Source: Physella acuta (lineage: Eukaryota; Mollusca; Gastropoda; Physidae). From it: a stretch of DNA of 64,000 bases. Location: contig NW_026731680.1 in NCBI RefSeq assembly GCF_028476545.1, positions 62,001-126,000 on the forward strand. Reading direction: 5' to 3'. The notes under the pieces were generated by a model. That model did not search any database. It had not been told where the DNA came from and was given only the letters and a program-made list of their open reading frames with translations. Each line of letters starts with the position of its first letter. Within the stretch, counting starts at the first letter, position 1. The position numbers and the translations under genes are program-made. This document shows, in pieces, positions 38,697 to 51,525 of this stretch.

Positions 38697-38826
38697 TTTT
38701 GGTATCCTTATGGTATTATCCTGCTATTATCCGGGTATCCTTGTGGTATCATCCTGCTGTTATTATCCTGGTATCCTGCTAGTATTATCCTAGTATCCTC
38801 TGGTATCCTCCAGTATCATCCTGCAA
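38697..38826 (+). repeat. Degenerate GGTATYCTCCTGCT tandem repeat
   Basis: TATCCT and ATCCTGCTRTTATCC motifs alternate about eight times with variable spacing. Confidence 0.8.
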
Positions 38827-38829
38827 TCG

Positions 38830-40670
38830 GCGCTCTGTCACTCCCAAGCCTTAATCTTCCATGAATATTCATGCCCGTCGACTTCTTTCCGAGAGCGACC
38901 TGAGCAATTACACAGATCTTTATTCGAAAATTACCCCTACCCCACCCTTCGTCTCCCCCCTTCCTCTTCCTCGTCTTCTCTCCACTCACCCCCCCCCCCC
39001 CATCCCAACAACAGGTTAATTTTTTTCATTAGTTAAACATGCCGATGTCTACACACATAGTCACCACACAGACACCACCACGCTTTTCACTCACAAACGT
39101 TGTTATGGTGATTATAATTTTTTTTCCAGTGAGAAAAATACACCACTATCTTCTATCCACCACTCTCCCTCCCCACCCAACAGTTTGTTAAACAGCTAAA
39201 AATAGGCCAACTATCTCTATTTCTAGGTATGTTTCAGTACATATAGTCACTACACGCATACCTTTTTCTTTCCACGCACAAACGTTGCAATCACGATATT
39301 TTTTTCCCAATGATCTACATACACCACTATCCTCTACCCAAACAGCTAAAACTTCACAATCTCTGCATTTCTAGAAACATTTATTCGCCCCCACCCCCAC
39401 CCCCTCCTAACACATTCAACACCCCTCTACCCACCCCAAAAAAACACACTTTCGAAAGTCGTACTCACAATTAACTCACCCCCTACCACCACTCCCCCCT
39501 CCCACCCCTAGCACCAATACAAGACTCATCGCACTCCTGCAAATCAAATCTCGCCCCTCCGCGATACACCGCGAGAGAGTCCGCGACACGCAGCGCTGAG
39601 CACCGGTATATCGCCGTGGTGACATGACAACTGACATTGTGTCGTGACGACCGGAACCCGTCTTGTCCTGCCCATCTCATCTCGTTATTTTAACAGCAAG
39701 AAAATTAAAAAAAAAATATTCTGGAGTCGTATCTGTATCTGGATTTACGCACCTTGCTCTCATTTTAACTTTCGCATTTTTTTGTATTTATACATTTGGA
39801 ATTCAAAGATAGAATTAAACTCAGCTCTGAATGACATCATCGCAAATGATTTCTCTGTATATTAAATGTGAACTTAGTTAAATTTTGTTTAATTTAAAAA
39901 CAAATAAACGAAAAAAACTGTTAAATTACATTTCTATATTTCTACGATTGAAGTGCATTTTTAAAATATAAAAAAAAAATATTTTGAAATTTAATGTTTG
40001 GAATGATGTTTTTATTTTAATTAAAAATAAATAGATCTAAGCATGTGTTTGCTAACAACTTGTCATAACTTATAGACGTATTTCCAAACTTGAAGCCACG
40101 ATTTAGCAGATAAAAATATACCTTTAAGAAACCGGTTTTAATTGTCTGCGTGTTCAGTCTTCACGGATCAATTCATCAGAGTGTGCCAATGTTAATTAAG
40201 ACTTTGGTCCTGCAAGGGCGGCCACTCCTAACATGAGTGAGGGGAGACAACTAGTGAACATGGATTCTGTGCTTTGATGGATAACCGTGGATGTTCGTAC
40301 CTACGTTGTGTGTGTTTTCGTTGTGGATACATTTTTTCCCTCCGAAGAGTTGGAATTTTTTTTCTGAATATGTGACCCCTCCCACTTTTCGCTGTTGAAA
40401 ATGTAACTAGAGCTACGCATTTTAAATGAGGTGAGGGGAATGCCTAAGATTAAGTCTTGTAATTTAAGACAGGATTAAAATGCCTAATACAAAAATTATG
40501 TAACAACACTTATGTGTATAGAATGCAAAATTATCTAAAATTAATGACGTGTAATATTTCTAAACAGTATTAAAATTAGCAGAAAAAGCTATCTCGTCAG
40601 TTAAACAAATCCAATGTATAATCTTCGATTAACGAAACCATCAAACAATTAAAAAATAATGTAACATAGC
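38830..40670. other. Pyrimidine-rich then AT-rich DNA
   Basis: 38900-39530 is C/T-rich with a C-run near 38990 and two loosely similar halves (both contain GTCACYACAC and ACACCACTATC). This suggests an old duplication of about 190 bp. No gene is recognised. Confidence 0.45.
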
Positions 40671-40671
40671 A

Positions 40672-40702
40672 TCAATATATATATATATGTATATATAGGC
40701 CG

Positions 40703-40778
<76 letters not shown>
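40672..40778. repeat. (TA)n microsatellite with a GGCCGC interruption
   Basis: A TA tract interrupted by TATAGGCCGCTATA near 40694. Confidence 0.95.
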
Positions 40779-40781
<3 letters not shown>

Positions 40782-40987
40782 CTTTAAAAGTATGTTTAGG
40801 AACAGGGAAACCAATATTAAATCACTTTTTAAAAATGTATAAGAGCATTAACTTGCCAATTCGCCACCACGACCAGATGTCGTTAAGGCTTTAAGTTGAC
40901 CAGTTAATTACAACATAACACATCGTAAGAGCACATTACACACTTCTCAATCATCTGCTGAGCATTGGTATTGATTGTATGATTCTA

Positions 40988-40989
<2 letters not shown>

Positions 40990-41052
<63 letters not shown>

Positions 41053-41120
41053 TAGATATATAAAAAAAACGTGTATATATAGTATATCATATGTTTTTAC
41101 GAAAAACCTGTAACTGAATA

Positions 41121-41177
<57 letters not shown>

Positions 41178-41180
41178 CTA
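40990..41180. repeat. Two (TA)n tracts 70 bp apart
   Basis: 40990-41060 and 41125-41180, the first ending in GATAGATA and the second in GTGTGTGTG. Confidence 0.95.
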
Positions 41181-42470
41181 TAAGTATATACAAGTATACA
41201 ATTATACTTGTAAAAAGATGGGGGATTTTACACCGAAAATATGATGTCTATAAAATTTCTATAATCGTAAAATCAAATCTTGTATTTGATCCCAATCATA
41301 CATAAATCACACTCTACACCGCGGCAAGTTGAAACTCTAATAATTAAAACGTGTTGTACATTTTTAAAATAAATATCTTAAACTCTATTTAACTGCCATT
41401 ATAAGCCTATTCAATTCATCCCTAGCACACAAAAAAAAATGGAAATAAAAACTCGCATTAATTTTTTTTTTACCTACAAACGCTCACGGCTTTGTGTTAC
41501 GTCCCAAGCTAGTCACTGAATGTTAGCTACCCCCCCTCCCCCCCCCCCCCCCCTTACAACACAGACCCTCACCCTCCGGCTTAACGGCACGCTCCCGATC
41601 AAGTATATCCTATTACAAGTCTGGATTTGTTTTTTTTTTCCATTTTTTGTTGTTGAACGGCTCCAATATTATGACACACTGTTTAACCAGTAGCGAACTA
41701 GATCTAATACAAGATAGCATCGCCCAGTCTCTCTGCGGGAGCTTTACCGCGATTTAAGATTAAGTGTTTTTTGTGCAACAGTTGGGGACCGGTTTAAGTA
41801 GGGATTATAGCCACTTACCTGGCCGTTAAAATTGTAATCCTAATCCTAATTAAAGATTGGGCATTAAAGAATTAAAGGGGCCGGCTCTGGAAGCCGCGAG
41901 AGGTATTTAAAGGATTGTTCCCGTTGCTGATACTAGAAATGTAGGTCGAGAAGTTCAACTCACAAAAGAAAATTTTGAACAATCCAGATTAAGAAACCAA
42001 AGTTTGGAACTAATTTTTAAATGGAAACTATACAAGCTAAAGGTTCGGCGAACATTTTTTGTAAACTTGACATCAAGAGTATTTAAAAAATAAATAAATT
42101 GATTTCTCTTAAATTCAAACCACAAAAAAAAAAAAAATACTTCACAATTTTCGAATTGCTTATTCACAAAGTATTTAGGCACATAAACCCTTGTTATTTC
42201 CATAGTTTATTGGTTAACGATTAACATTCAGTCACATTCATGAAGAAAAGGGGGGAGGGTTGGAGAGTATGTTACCTTCAAAACTCTCAAATTCAGACTC
42301 ACTGGCATATGCAACTTGTTTGTTGGGTACATCAACTTACCCTAGAGAGAAACTCCAAAATCAAAAAAAATCTGGTTTTGCTTAAGACGTTATTTGAATA
42401 GAAAATCGGCCATTTTTAATGAATACATATTCAATGTATGTTAACAATTTTTATCTTAACATCTTTCGAT
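41181..42470. other. AT-rich DNA with a C-run and a homeodomain-site cluster
   Basis: A C homopolymer lies at about 41538-41553. 41700-41910 is less AT-rich and contains the TAATCC cluster listed separately. No coding region is recognised. Confidence 0.45.
41835..41852 (+). promoter_or_regulatory. TAATCC-TAATCC-TAATTA cluster
   Basis: Two adjacent TAATCC sites, typical of K50 (Otx/Bicoid-class) homeodomains, run directly into TAATTA, a Q50-type core. The surrounding 200 bp is free of simple repeats. Regulatory function is inference. Confidence 0.3.
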
Positions 42471-42539
42471 AAAAGTATTTACACCTCTAGTTTAAAAGTA
42501 TTTACACCTCTAGTTTAAAAGTATTTACACCTCTAGTTT
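42471..42539 (+). repeat. Three perfect copies of a 23-bp unit
   Basis: The unit starts AAAAGTATTTACACCTCTAG. The three copies are identical, indicating a very recent expansion. Confidence 0.96.
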
Positions 42540-42769
42540 ATTGTGTCCACTGTATAATGGTCAGTAAACTTGAACTGTAGAAAATATGAAAAAATGACTC
42601 TAAACAAAAATTAATTTAAAAAATAAGATTTCCGAAATGCCTACTGTTAGATCATTAAGACTTAAAATTGTTTTGTTTTTTATACTCGTAGATTGTATAC
42701 AATAACTTCGTTTCAAAATAAATACAATACAACTCACATGTTTAAAAGTTCGCCCGTTTCATTAGATTT

Positions 42770-42985
42770 CAGGGGTCTCCAAACTTTTCAGTCCGAGGGC
42801 CGCATTACCCATCAAATTTCAGTTCGGGGGCCAGTTTCTTCCAGGCATGTCTTTGATTTTTCTGGGCAAAGTTCCTCAGCCATCACCAACAGACGATTTT
42901 TCCTTGACAAAAAGATCTCCGCGGGCCGGATGAGAGGACTTCGCGGGCCGCATCCGGCCCGCGGGCCGTAGTTTGGAGACCCCTG
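42770..42985 (-). mobile_element. Non-autonomous hAT MITE, copy 2 (216 bp)
   Basis: The same element as 1134-1351, in inverse orientation, with CAGGGGTCTCCAAAC and GTTTGGAGACCCCTG ends. CATTAGAT occurs at 42760-42767 and 42986-42993. This is an 8-bp duplication, with two extra T bases between it and the left end. The two copies are nearly identical through the GGGCAAAGTTCCTCAGCC section, so both are fairly young. Confidence 0.92.
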
Positions 42986-42989
42986 CATT

Positions 42990-44340
42990 AGATCATAAAG
43001 ACTTTAAAGTGTTTTCCTTATGTGTACTGATCGTAATTCACTCTGTATACAGAAGATAGATCTAGACATCAACCAAATTGTACACAAACCACCACTTTTT
43101 CACAGTAAAGATAAACCTTTCTAATTCTTTGAAGACGAGCTCTGATAAAAAATCTAACCGTACTTTAAAGTGCATGTATCTTTGCCGTCCTGTGAACTTC
43201 TGAAACTAGCTTTGTCCTCAGTGGTGTTCGCTCTGTTGTTATAATCTAACAAACCAGCCGTTTAATTTAGTGGATTATACAAAGTAATAAATCTAATTCA
43301 ATAAACATATACAAAGTTCTGTTATACAAACTAATATAAATATAAATATATATATACATAAAATATAAAATTTTTTTTAATCAAATATATAAAATTTTAG
43401 CAAATTAAATATTAATACATAAGCACAATACAGAAATATCTAAGTTGATACAGCTCTAATAAATACATTGATAGTAGGATAAAGCTAATATGAAATGAAG
43501 CTATTATATTCAATCTCTTATCTTCGTTGTTAATTTTTGAATTGAACGCTAATTGGTAGTTAAACATTACATAAACTAAACTTTTTTTATTCGTTGGAGA
43601 TAAAAACATATTTTAAATAATTTTTTTTTTTGGAATTTAAATGAATTCTTTTCGTGCATGACTAATTTAATTATACCGTAGACGTATTCATTATTTGTAT
43701 ACCCGGTACGTTATAAGAAACAATTAATGTAATTTTCTGCATTACCTTAATGCGCCCGTGTTAAACTTCTAAAGTCGAAAGTTTTAGGAATACCGTCCCT
43801 TTACATTAATATAAGAATCAAACAATAATTAATCCAAATTACATGTAGTATCTATATTTCTAATTTAATACACCACTTTCATGGTTAACACATTATAGGA
43901 TACGGTAGATCACATAACCTGCCATTATTAAATTATTTAATGAGGAATATTTAATTAACCATAATTAATTAGTCATTGTGAGATCTTTAACTGTTTGATG
44001 AAGCTACACAGTGTGATCTATGTGACAATGCTGTTGTTACTAATCTACGAGAGACAAATTTAATCTCTTATGCTAAAGGTTACAACTAATGTCAATGACA
44101 ACTTAACCCTTGATTAAGGAATTTTTTTTTCTTATTAAAACAAGTAATTAAAAAAAGTCTAGTGACAATTTTAGCGCAATTTCCTTGTGTTATCTAAAAA
44201 TAGCTCTGTCGTAGCGTAAATCAAGAGCAGGGTTAGTAAAACCATTGGTTAGTTATTAAAACGTTTTTTATTAATTTTTTTTTTCAGTATTTTACGTTTT
44301 ATTTACAATAGAGTAACATGACTAAAAACCATTGCGCGCC
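42990..44340. other. AT-rich DNA, no gene seen
   Basis: Only a weak SINE-tail match near 43511 (TCTTCGTTGTTAATTTTTGA). No coding signal. Confidence 0.45.
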
Positions 44341-44403
44341 CAGCTACCGAACGTGACGTCGCAGCCATTGAACGTGATGGCGCAGCTATTGAACGTGATG
44401 ACG
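44341..44403 (+). repeat. Three copies of a 21-bp unit
   Basis: CAGCTATTGAACGTGATGACG and two variants. Each unit contains AACGTGA; the first has AACGTGACGTCG with a TGACGTC CRE-like core. The period is near two helical turns. It could be a cluster of factor sites or a plain minisatellite. Confidence 0.88.
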
Positions 44404-45049
44404 CGTGTGGTGTGGTTGCATAAAATGCCTACTAATTCGGTCCAAATTTTAATTAATTCAAAAATTTTTTTGTGACCAAACGAAAGGATATTTTTGAAAA
44501 CTTTCTTCGGCAATATTGTTCTAAATTATGGCAGGAATCGATTGGTACGTGTTTCAAGTCGACAAGTGGTCTGGTTGCCGAGATATAGGCAAAAAACTGC
44601 ATTTTTTCGAGGTTTTTTGGCTTTTCCGGGAAATCCATGAAAGAAACCCGGAATTTTTATGGCCTATGTTCATCCTCGTAACTTGCTTAACATAATTGTT
44701 TTTGTAACTAGTCATCGATATTGCTTCGTTGAGGAGGAGATACGACTTAAAGCTGCGGACACACATCCATACATTCATCCATCCATCCATCTATCCAGAA
44801 ATGACGGGTTAATAAACGCAATTCTCCAGAATGGAAATTGCGCTAAAAAAACACAAAACAACAACCCATTCCTTTGAAGTATTTGACAACGAATTTTTAA
44901 ATCTATCTTTTTCAGATCCATACAGTCTGGTCAAAGGGGCGGTGCGCACCCTTGCACCTCATTGCACCATAACGGATTCGCGTGGTGCGCATCTACTACA
45001 GGCATCGATCTCAGACATGTTGTTACCCTGATAGGAAACTGAAAAAAGT

Positions 45050-45225
45050 TACTCCAGAATTCCCCCTTCAGACTTTATCCTGTAAATTAAGCTCTGGATT
45101 TTAAACTCCAGAACTAAAGCCCCAGAGTATCTTCTGATTTTTACCTCCGGAATTTTCAACTGTAGATTCTCAGCTTCAGAATTTTAGCTCCAGATTTGAG
45201 CGTCGGATTCTTAGCTCTGGAACCA
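45050..45225 (+). repeat. Degenerate AGCTCCAGAATTTT repeat
   Basis: Variants of CTCCAGAATTTTA, CTCTGGATTTTAA and CTTCAGAATTTTA recur about nine times every 18-22 bp. Confidence 0.75.
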
Positions 45226-46545
45226 TTCCCGTTCTATTCTCTGAAATCTTTGGCGCCCTGTAAGGGTGAGCTGGGTGCCACGGGTCTAAGGCTCAAATGC
45301 CGCGGATTGGAGGCTGAGTTTCAGACATCTGCTGTGGATATAAATAGCACAAGGGACGAAACTCTGGAGATTAAATTGTTTAACAACATGCCCGCAAAAG
45401 GTAAGATAATGAGATGATTATAATTAGACTTCAACTACTTAAATATATTACAATTAACAGACGTCTCTGATTTTATGACAGACAATAGAAAATTTAGTTC
45501 TATTTTGTATATTATTCGTATTATTTATACAGATGTAGACAATACGGATGTAGACAATACTCAAAACCTAAATTTTAGTTTTTATATATAGTGGTTAGTT
45601 GTTGAATGTTACGTCGTTTTTGTAAACCTGATCATGAACATTATTATTTTGTATTCCTAACTTTTTATTTCGTATAATTTTTGGCGGTTTTGATATAGTA
45701 TAGAAATTTCTTTAAATCAGGAAACGTAGAAAACAATTACTTTAACCTAGTGCCCCCCTCCCCCTCTTTAAAGTTTTAAGTGACCTCCTTTCGCCCAGAG
45801 ACAGAAAATGTCTAAGGAAAAAACGGTGTACATTGATATTCTTGTTCTTATCACGAATTGTAGGCAAAGTCAAAACCTTCTTTTTATTCCGTATATTCGT
45901 TATGATACTTTATATTTTATTATACCTAGCTAATGTTCTTATGAAGTCTTCGTGTTTTCCAATATTATTTAAAAATTTAATACCGCGACTTTATTCTCAC
46001 ATCGCTTTCTCCAACAATGTATTCCAATTGCTTTTAAAAGACCGTATTTTAAACTTCTTACATTCCTGTATGCATTTGTATTGATTGAAACAATTCTGAC
46101 CCACCCCACCCCATTAATCGATGTGCAGATAAAAGCACAATTTTATTCAGCATGTTAAAAAATAATTTATAATTTGCCAAAGGGCAGGGAATTAGAGTTA
46201 TCCGAATTCGTTAAAGAGTTATCTATCTTTCAGAATTTAATTTAATATTTTGTATTTTAAAGGCACTAGCATAGAGCATAGTTGTTGAAGAAAACTATCA
46301 ATCATAAAAGCAGAACAATTATTTCCTAAATGAACTTAGCGACGGAAATATATATTTAAAAAGTTGTTGAATATCTAAACCATATTTTCTGTTCGTAGTA
46401 TTTCCCATCCCTATTCCCTGTTAATAATAACATACAGCTATTTGTTTTCGAAACTGAGCTTTGTTTTAAACTTAAATACAAAGTAATTAACAAAGTTACT
46501 TTCACACTCTTATAAACAGACTAAATGCTTGCTTTATCGGCGTGG
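45226..46545. other. Mixed then AT-rich DNA, no gene seen
   Basis: Open frames at 45196-45417 and 45833-46084 have no recognisable domain. No shared repeat is found. Confidence 0.4.
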
Positions 46546-46705
46546 TTGAATAGTTAAGCTTATGGCTGCTAACCCTAATGTCTCGAGTTCGGATGCCGGG
46601 TTCTAATTTGTACGATATCCCTAGTCCACCCGGGGTTACCTAATTGAAGTTAGGGAAACAAAAGCAACTGGGCTTACTGCTGACCACACCAAATCACACT
46701 GAAGT
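46546..46705 (+). mobile_element. SINE family A, 3'-truncated copy
   Basis: The tRNA-like head GGCGTGGTTGAATAGTTAAG and B-box region GAGTTCGGATGCC lead into the body with AAAAGCAACTGGGCTTACTG and CTGACCACACC. The tail is absent. Confidence 0.82.
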
Positions 46706-46837
46706 TAACCCAAACTCAACCAGTTAAAACAGTTCAAAACTATTAACACTCAAACCCAACCCGTTATGAACAAAGCGAAATGTTTCATTTCAATACTTTT
46801 CTCTACTGAAACTCATCAACATATACAACATACTAGT

Positions 46838-47068
46838 GCACACGAATGCACACTACTGCACTCTATTACACACTACTATACACTGCTACACATTACTGCA
46901 CACTACTTCACACTGCTAAACATTACTGCAAACTACTTCATACTACTGCAAACTACTTCATACTACTGCACACTACTACACACTACTTCATACTACTGCA
47001 CACTAATGCAAACTACTACACACTACAACACACTACTGCACACTACTACACACTACTGCACATTATCC
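46838..47068 (+). repeat. 10-bp tandem array CACTACTACA
   Basis: More than 20 units of CACTACTRCA and variants (TTCATACTACTGCA). Frames of 169 and 79 codons rich in Tyr, Leu and His on the plus strand are by-products. Confidence 0.93.
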
Positions 47069-47609
47069 CTCTTCCCCTTGGATGATAAAAACGACGAAAA
47101 CACTTCTACATTGAACGCTAACTCCCAGCATTCACAGACTATTAAATACCCCCTCCCCTCACTAACCACGTCCCCCTATCCCCCCTTCCCCAATTACCAA
47201 AAGGATCCCTCATCAACATCTTCACAACAAGCGACGACATCCCTGTTCATAAAATTGGCCGCAAATCTCCGCTAGATTGCTATCTCTCTCGGACGTTCGC
47301 CCTTCATGACCGGGAGAGATCCCGTCCACCCGATTCTACCAATTCACAAGGCCAAGGATTCTCACTAAGGGAATAACAGGACTCTCTGCTTCCCTTTTAG
47401 CACTAAGCCACAACTAATCATACATGTGTATATACGTTTAGAAAATACAATTAAAACAAAGGACATACTAATCCGAGAAAAGAAAAAAAACACAACATAC
47501 GCATTTTGTCATAGTTAGCCCATGTAAGATAGCAACTAGCAACGCTATAAGTTACAAATAATTAATACCATTCACATGTCTTATTGAGTTTATTACCAAT
47601 TATCACAGA

Positions 47610-47611
<2 letters not shown>

Positions 47612-47684
<73 letters not shown>
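47612..47684. repeat. (TA)n microsatellite
   Basis: About 73 bases of pure TA. Confidence 0.95.
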
Positions 47685-47687
<3 letters not shown>

Positions 47688-47744
47688 GTTTTCCAAACAT
47701 CGATGTGTTAAAGTCGGTCGAAAGTCGTATTTTACATACTAGCT

Positions 47745-48070
47745 TAATTTAGGAATATGTTCATTAGTAACTCAAATGTAGGAATATTTCCCATAAAAAG
47801 TTAAATGTAGGTGTACGAAAAATCAAATGTTAGAATATGACCCCTACCAACAGTTGCAGGAAGACGACCCCTAATTACCTTAAGTATAGGAATATGACCC
47901 CACTAGCTCAAGTGAAGGACTCCTAAACCCCAGCTGTAGGAATGTGATCCTGTTTTCTCAAATATAGAAATATGACCCCTAACGCTCAAGTGTGGGAAAA
48001 TGACCCATACTACCAAACATTTAAGAAAATGACCCCTACTATCAAACATTTAAGAAAATGACCCCGCTAA
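47745..48070 (+). repeat. Degenerate ~33-bp array (TAGGAATATGACCCCT...)
   Basis: GGAATATGACCCCTAAC and AAATGACCCCTACT motifs recur about nine times. The last two units (TACTATCAAACATTTAAGAA) are nearly identical, older ones diverged. Confidence 0.85.
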
Positions 48071-48595
48071 AAGAAACTTGGCTAATACTTCCACAAAAGA
48101 TATATATTTAAAAAAAAAAAAAAAACGACTTCTACTATAGAAGTGCTAGTACTGAGTTATGTCCCTCACCTACACACTACCCAGCATAGGGGAGACAACT
48201 ATAAAAGAACGATGAATTCATTTATCCTTCGTGTCGTTTATATCACACATTCAACCCTGGCTATTTCACTCTTCCTCAAAATGTTCAATAACCACCCCAC
48301 CCCCCACCCCCACCCCCAACCCGACCCCCACCCCTTCTTTTTTTCTTTATATAGCTCATACATTTCCAACGGGGGCTAAGTCCCATGTAATGATTGCCTG
48401 AGCCGATGCGTAATTAAGATGGCCGTCTCGGCAAGGAAGGTCACGTGGTCCCCGTCTTAAAACTGCTCTGGCCGTCCCCCAGCACCAGAGAGAAAAGTCA
48501 AGCTTGTTCTCTCAGAGAAATGACAAGGGCCGCGTTAGTGGATGCCTAATGGGTGGATGGGCTTTACATGTTGCTTGATTCATTTAAACCACAGT
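48071..48595. other. Unassigned DNA with C-rich tract
   Basis: CCCCACCCCC-type sequence at 48295-48335, then mixed DNA with no gene recognised. Confidence 0.4.
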
Positions 48596-48805
48596 CGGTG
48601 TTTCTTTCAGACTTTTTTCTCAGGGAGGAGGGGGGGGGGGGGGGCACTTGAAAATTTCTAGGGTGGACGGGACCAAATTTTCCAGGAGGAGGGTGCAGAC
48701 ACTGGAGAAAGTATACATTTTCTATATAAATTATATATCGTTCGGGATGGTGGGGGGGGGGGGGGGGTAGACGTTTTTCGAAGTGGATGCCTGGAAGAAA
48801 CTCTG
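48596..48805 (+). mobile_element. MITE family A, copy A5, longest well-preserved copy
   Basis: The ends are CGGTGTTTCTTTCAGAC and GCCTGGAAGAAACTCTG. The flanks are ACCACAGT (48588-48595) and ACCACAAT (48806-48813), an 8-bp duplication with one change. At 210 bp it retains the full internal order, including both G-runs, TTCTATATAAAT, TCGTTCGGGA and GTAGACG. Confidence 0.92.
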
Positions 48806-48813
48806 ACCACAAT

Positions 48814-50160
48814 GAACAAGATTGCGAAGCGTAATAAAATATATCTTTGGTGTAGGTTCTATAACAGTAATGCCTTAAATAATAGAACCTTCTTAAAAAA
48901 AGGGGTGTTAGGTAGCTGGTAGTAAAGTATAAACCAATATAACTTGATAATTTTAACGTTAACACTGTACCTAAGCCAAACTCTTACCCAAATCCTAACA
49001 TAGCACTAATTCTTAATACTAGCTTAACACTAATCCTGATATTTCAATACTATTGACAACCTAACACACCTATTTTTGGAAGAGCCCATTGTCGGATACA
49101 AGACAAGCGGAATTTTCCGCTTAGTTTAAAAGAGATTAAATTAGTTATAGAGTCCGTATTATAAATATACTTCAAAACAACCTAATGAAGTCTACTGTTA
49201 TTAATTTCTCAACAACAATACCCCCTCCCGTCCCTCAGTCCTACGTACCTGTGGCTTTAAATGTTTTTGTGTAGAAGAAGAAAAAAAAAGAGGAATTTAT
49301 TGAAGTAGAAATTAAGTTTTTGAGCTCTGACTAAAGCTATAAAAAATATACCTCGCTACTAAGTTGGATGGGAATAATAGCGGAAAATAACTGTCTTGAT
49401 TATTTTGAGAAATATTTCCGATACTTGTGTCCAATAAATAGATATCTAGATCCCTAACGCCGATATACGTCAAATTAGTTAAATGATTATGTAAAATAGA
49501 CAGCTGAACACAGAAACAGTTTTACAGTGAATAGTTATTTTCAAAAGTTGTCATTTAAAAATAAAAACAAATTAAAAATTAAAAAAATATTATCTTAGAA
49601 TTAGCAAATTGACTTTTAAAAATTAAATTATTAGTAGTCAAAACGACCCCCCCCCCCCACCACTATATTTCTCAATTTACACCAGAATTGTCTCCCTTCC
49701 CTGCTTCTTTCCTCCCATCTTTTCCAATCGACTCAATATTCATACGCCCCATCAAACGGGAATCCCCTGAAAATCTCCTACCTCGCGTGTGACGATAAAA
49801 CCTTCCTCGTTGAGAAAAAAAGGGCTAGTTTTCTTTTTTGGTATTTATTTTTAGGTGGAGGGGGGGGGGGGGGTCGGATAATTTGGAACGGTTAGTTAAG
49901 GGTGGGGATGTAGGAGGGGGGGGGGGTGCTGACCTAAGAGGTGGACAGTGCGGTCAGGACAGCCTTAATGTTGAGCGCTGATTTCAGCGTGTCGTGTGAA
50001 ATGTGGTCGGTATGCAACCCAATGTATTTCCACACAATACTGTAGCATAGAATTTGGAGTATTATCCTAAAGTAGGAAACGTACCCTCTCACATACACAC
50101 AGATATATTTTAAAAATATGTTCTATATTGAAAATATATGTACTATTGAAAACCCACCCA
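48814..50160. other. AT-rich DNA with G/C runs
   Basis: C- and G-runs lie near 49647, 49860 and 49916. A decayed CCTAAC-type stretch lies at 48965-49065. No gene is recognised. Confidence 0.45.
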
Positions 50161-50163
50161 CCC

Positions 50164-50335
<172 letters not shown>

Positions 50336-51064
50336 TAATACATTTTATATGTCTGCAGTTGCCTGAAGGGACACGCAATCGTTTGAATAGTTATAAATAT
50401 TTCATCATAAGAATATATCCACGTACATACCCAGCTAACAATGCACATACTACCCTTATAAAAAAACGATGTCATTGTCTGAGAATCGATTACCATTCTG
50501 TTCAAACGATGAGCTGGGACAAGATATACGTGTAGTCAGCTTAACCAACACATGTTCTATTGTACACTATACGTATTTTTTATTCATTTTTTTCTTGGGG
50601 GGGGGGTATTGTGGCATGTTTTTTTATGCATATGCCATAAAATAGAGCATTCTGTGTTGTAGACTTAGTAATCTTGAACCAAGTCCCGAGACCAAAAAAC
50701 ACAACCGATACCAAATGATTAATTAGGTGTATAACAGTAAATCATGAACGATGTATCATTGTTGTATGTTCGAGTTGTGGTATTCCTATCATACTCGCTC
50801 TAGCGATGTATTTACATACATTAGAAAAACCCGAGGCAAAGTATTACTTTGTTTTTACACATACACTTTCTACTTTAGCTGGGGAGGGGTTCAAAGCATA
50901 GCTTTGTTACAATAACTTCTTTGTAGTAGTTTGGTTTCTTTCTTGTTTTTTTCAACCTTAAATGAACTCAAAGGTCAAAGTTGGTCATATCTTCTAATAT
51001 ATACTACCATCTCGCCAGAAAATGGTAATTCGAACTTTAAAACGAATATCTAAGTCTTCATATT

Positions 51065-51525
51065 TTCGACATTTAAAAACATCAAGTTTTAATGTACTAC
51101 TAATATCAACTTTTAATATACTACTAACATTAACTTTTAATATACTACACGCATCAACTTTTAATACACTACAAGCATTAACTTTTAATATACTAAAAGC
51201 ATTAACTTTTAATATACTACAAGCATCGATTTTTAATATATTACAAGCATCAACTTTTAATATACTACAAACATCAACTTTTAATATACTACAAGCATTA
51301 ACTTTTAATATACTACAAGCATCAACTTTTAATATACTACAAACATCAACTTTTAATATACTACAAGCATCAACTTTTAATATACTACAAGTATTAACTT
51401 TTAATATACTACAAGCATTAACTTTTAATATACTACAAGCATTAACTTTTAATATACTACAAGCATTAACTAAAATATACTATAAGCATCAACTTTTAAT
51501 ATACTACAAACATCTAACTTTTAAA
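51065..51525 (+). repeat. 24-bp tandem array ACTTTTAATATACTACAAGC
   Basis: About 18 units of ACTTTTAATATACTACAAGC plus ATCA or ATTA. The period is a multiple of three, so a 177-codon frame with Phe-Asn-Ile-Leu-Gln repeats stays open. There is no other coding support. Confidence 0.95.
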
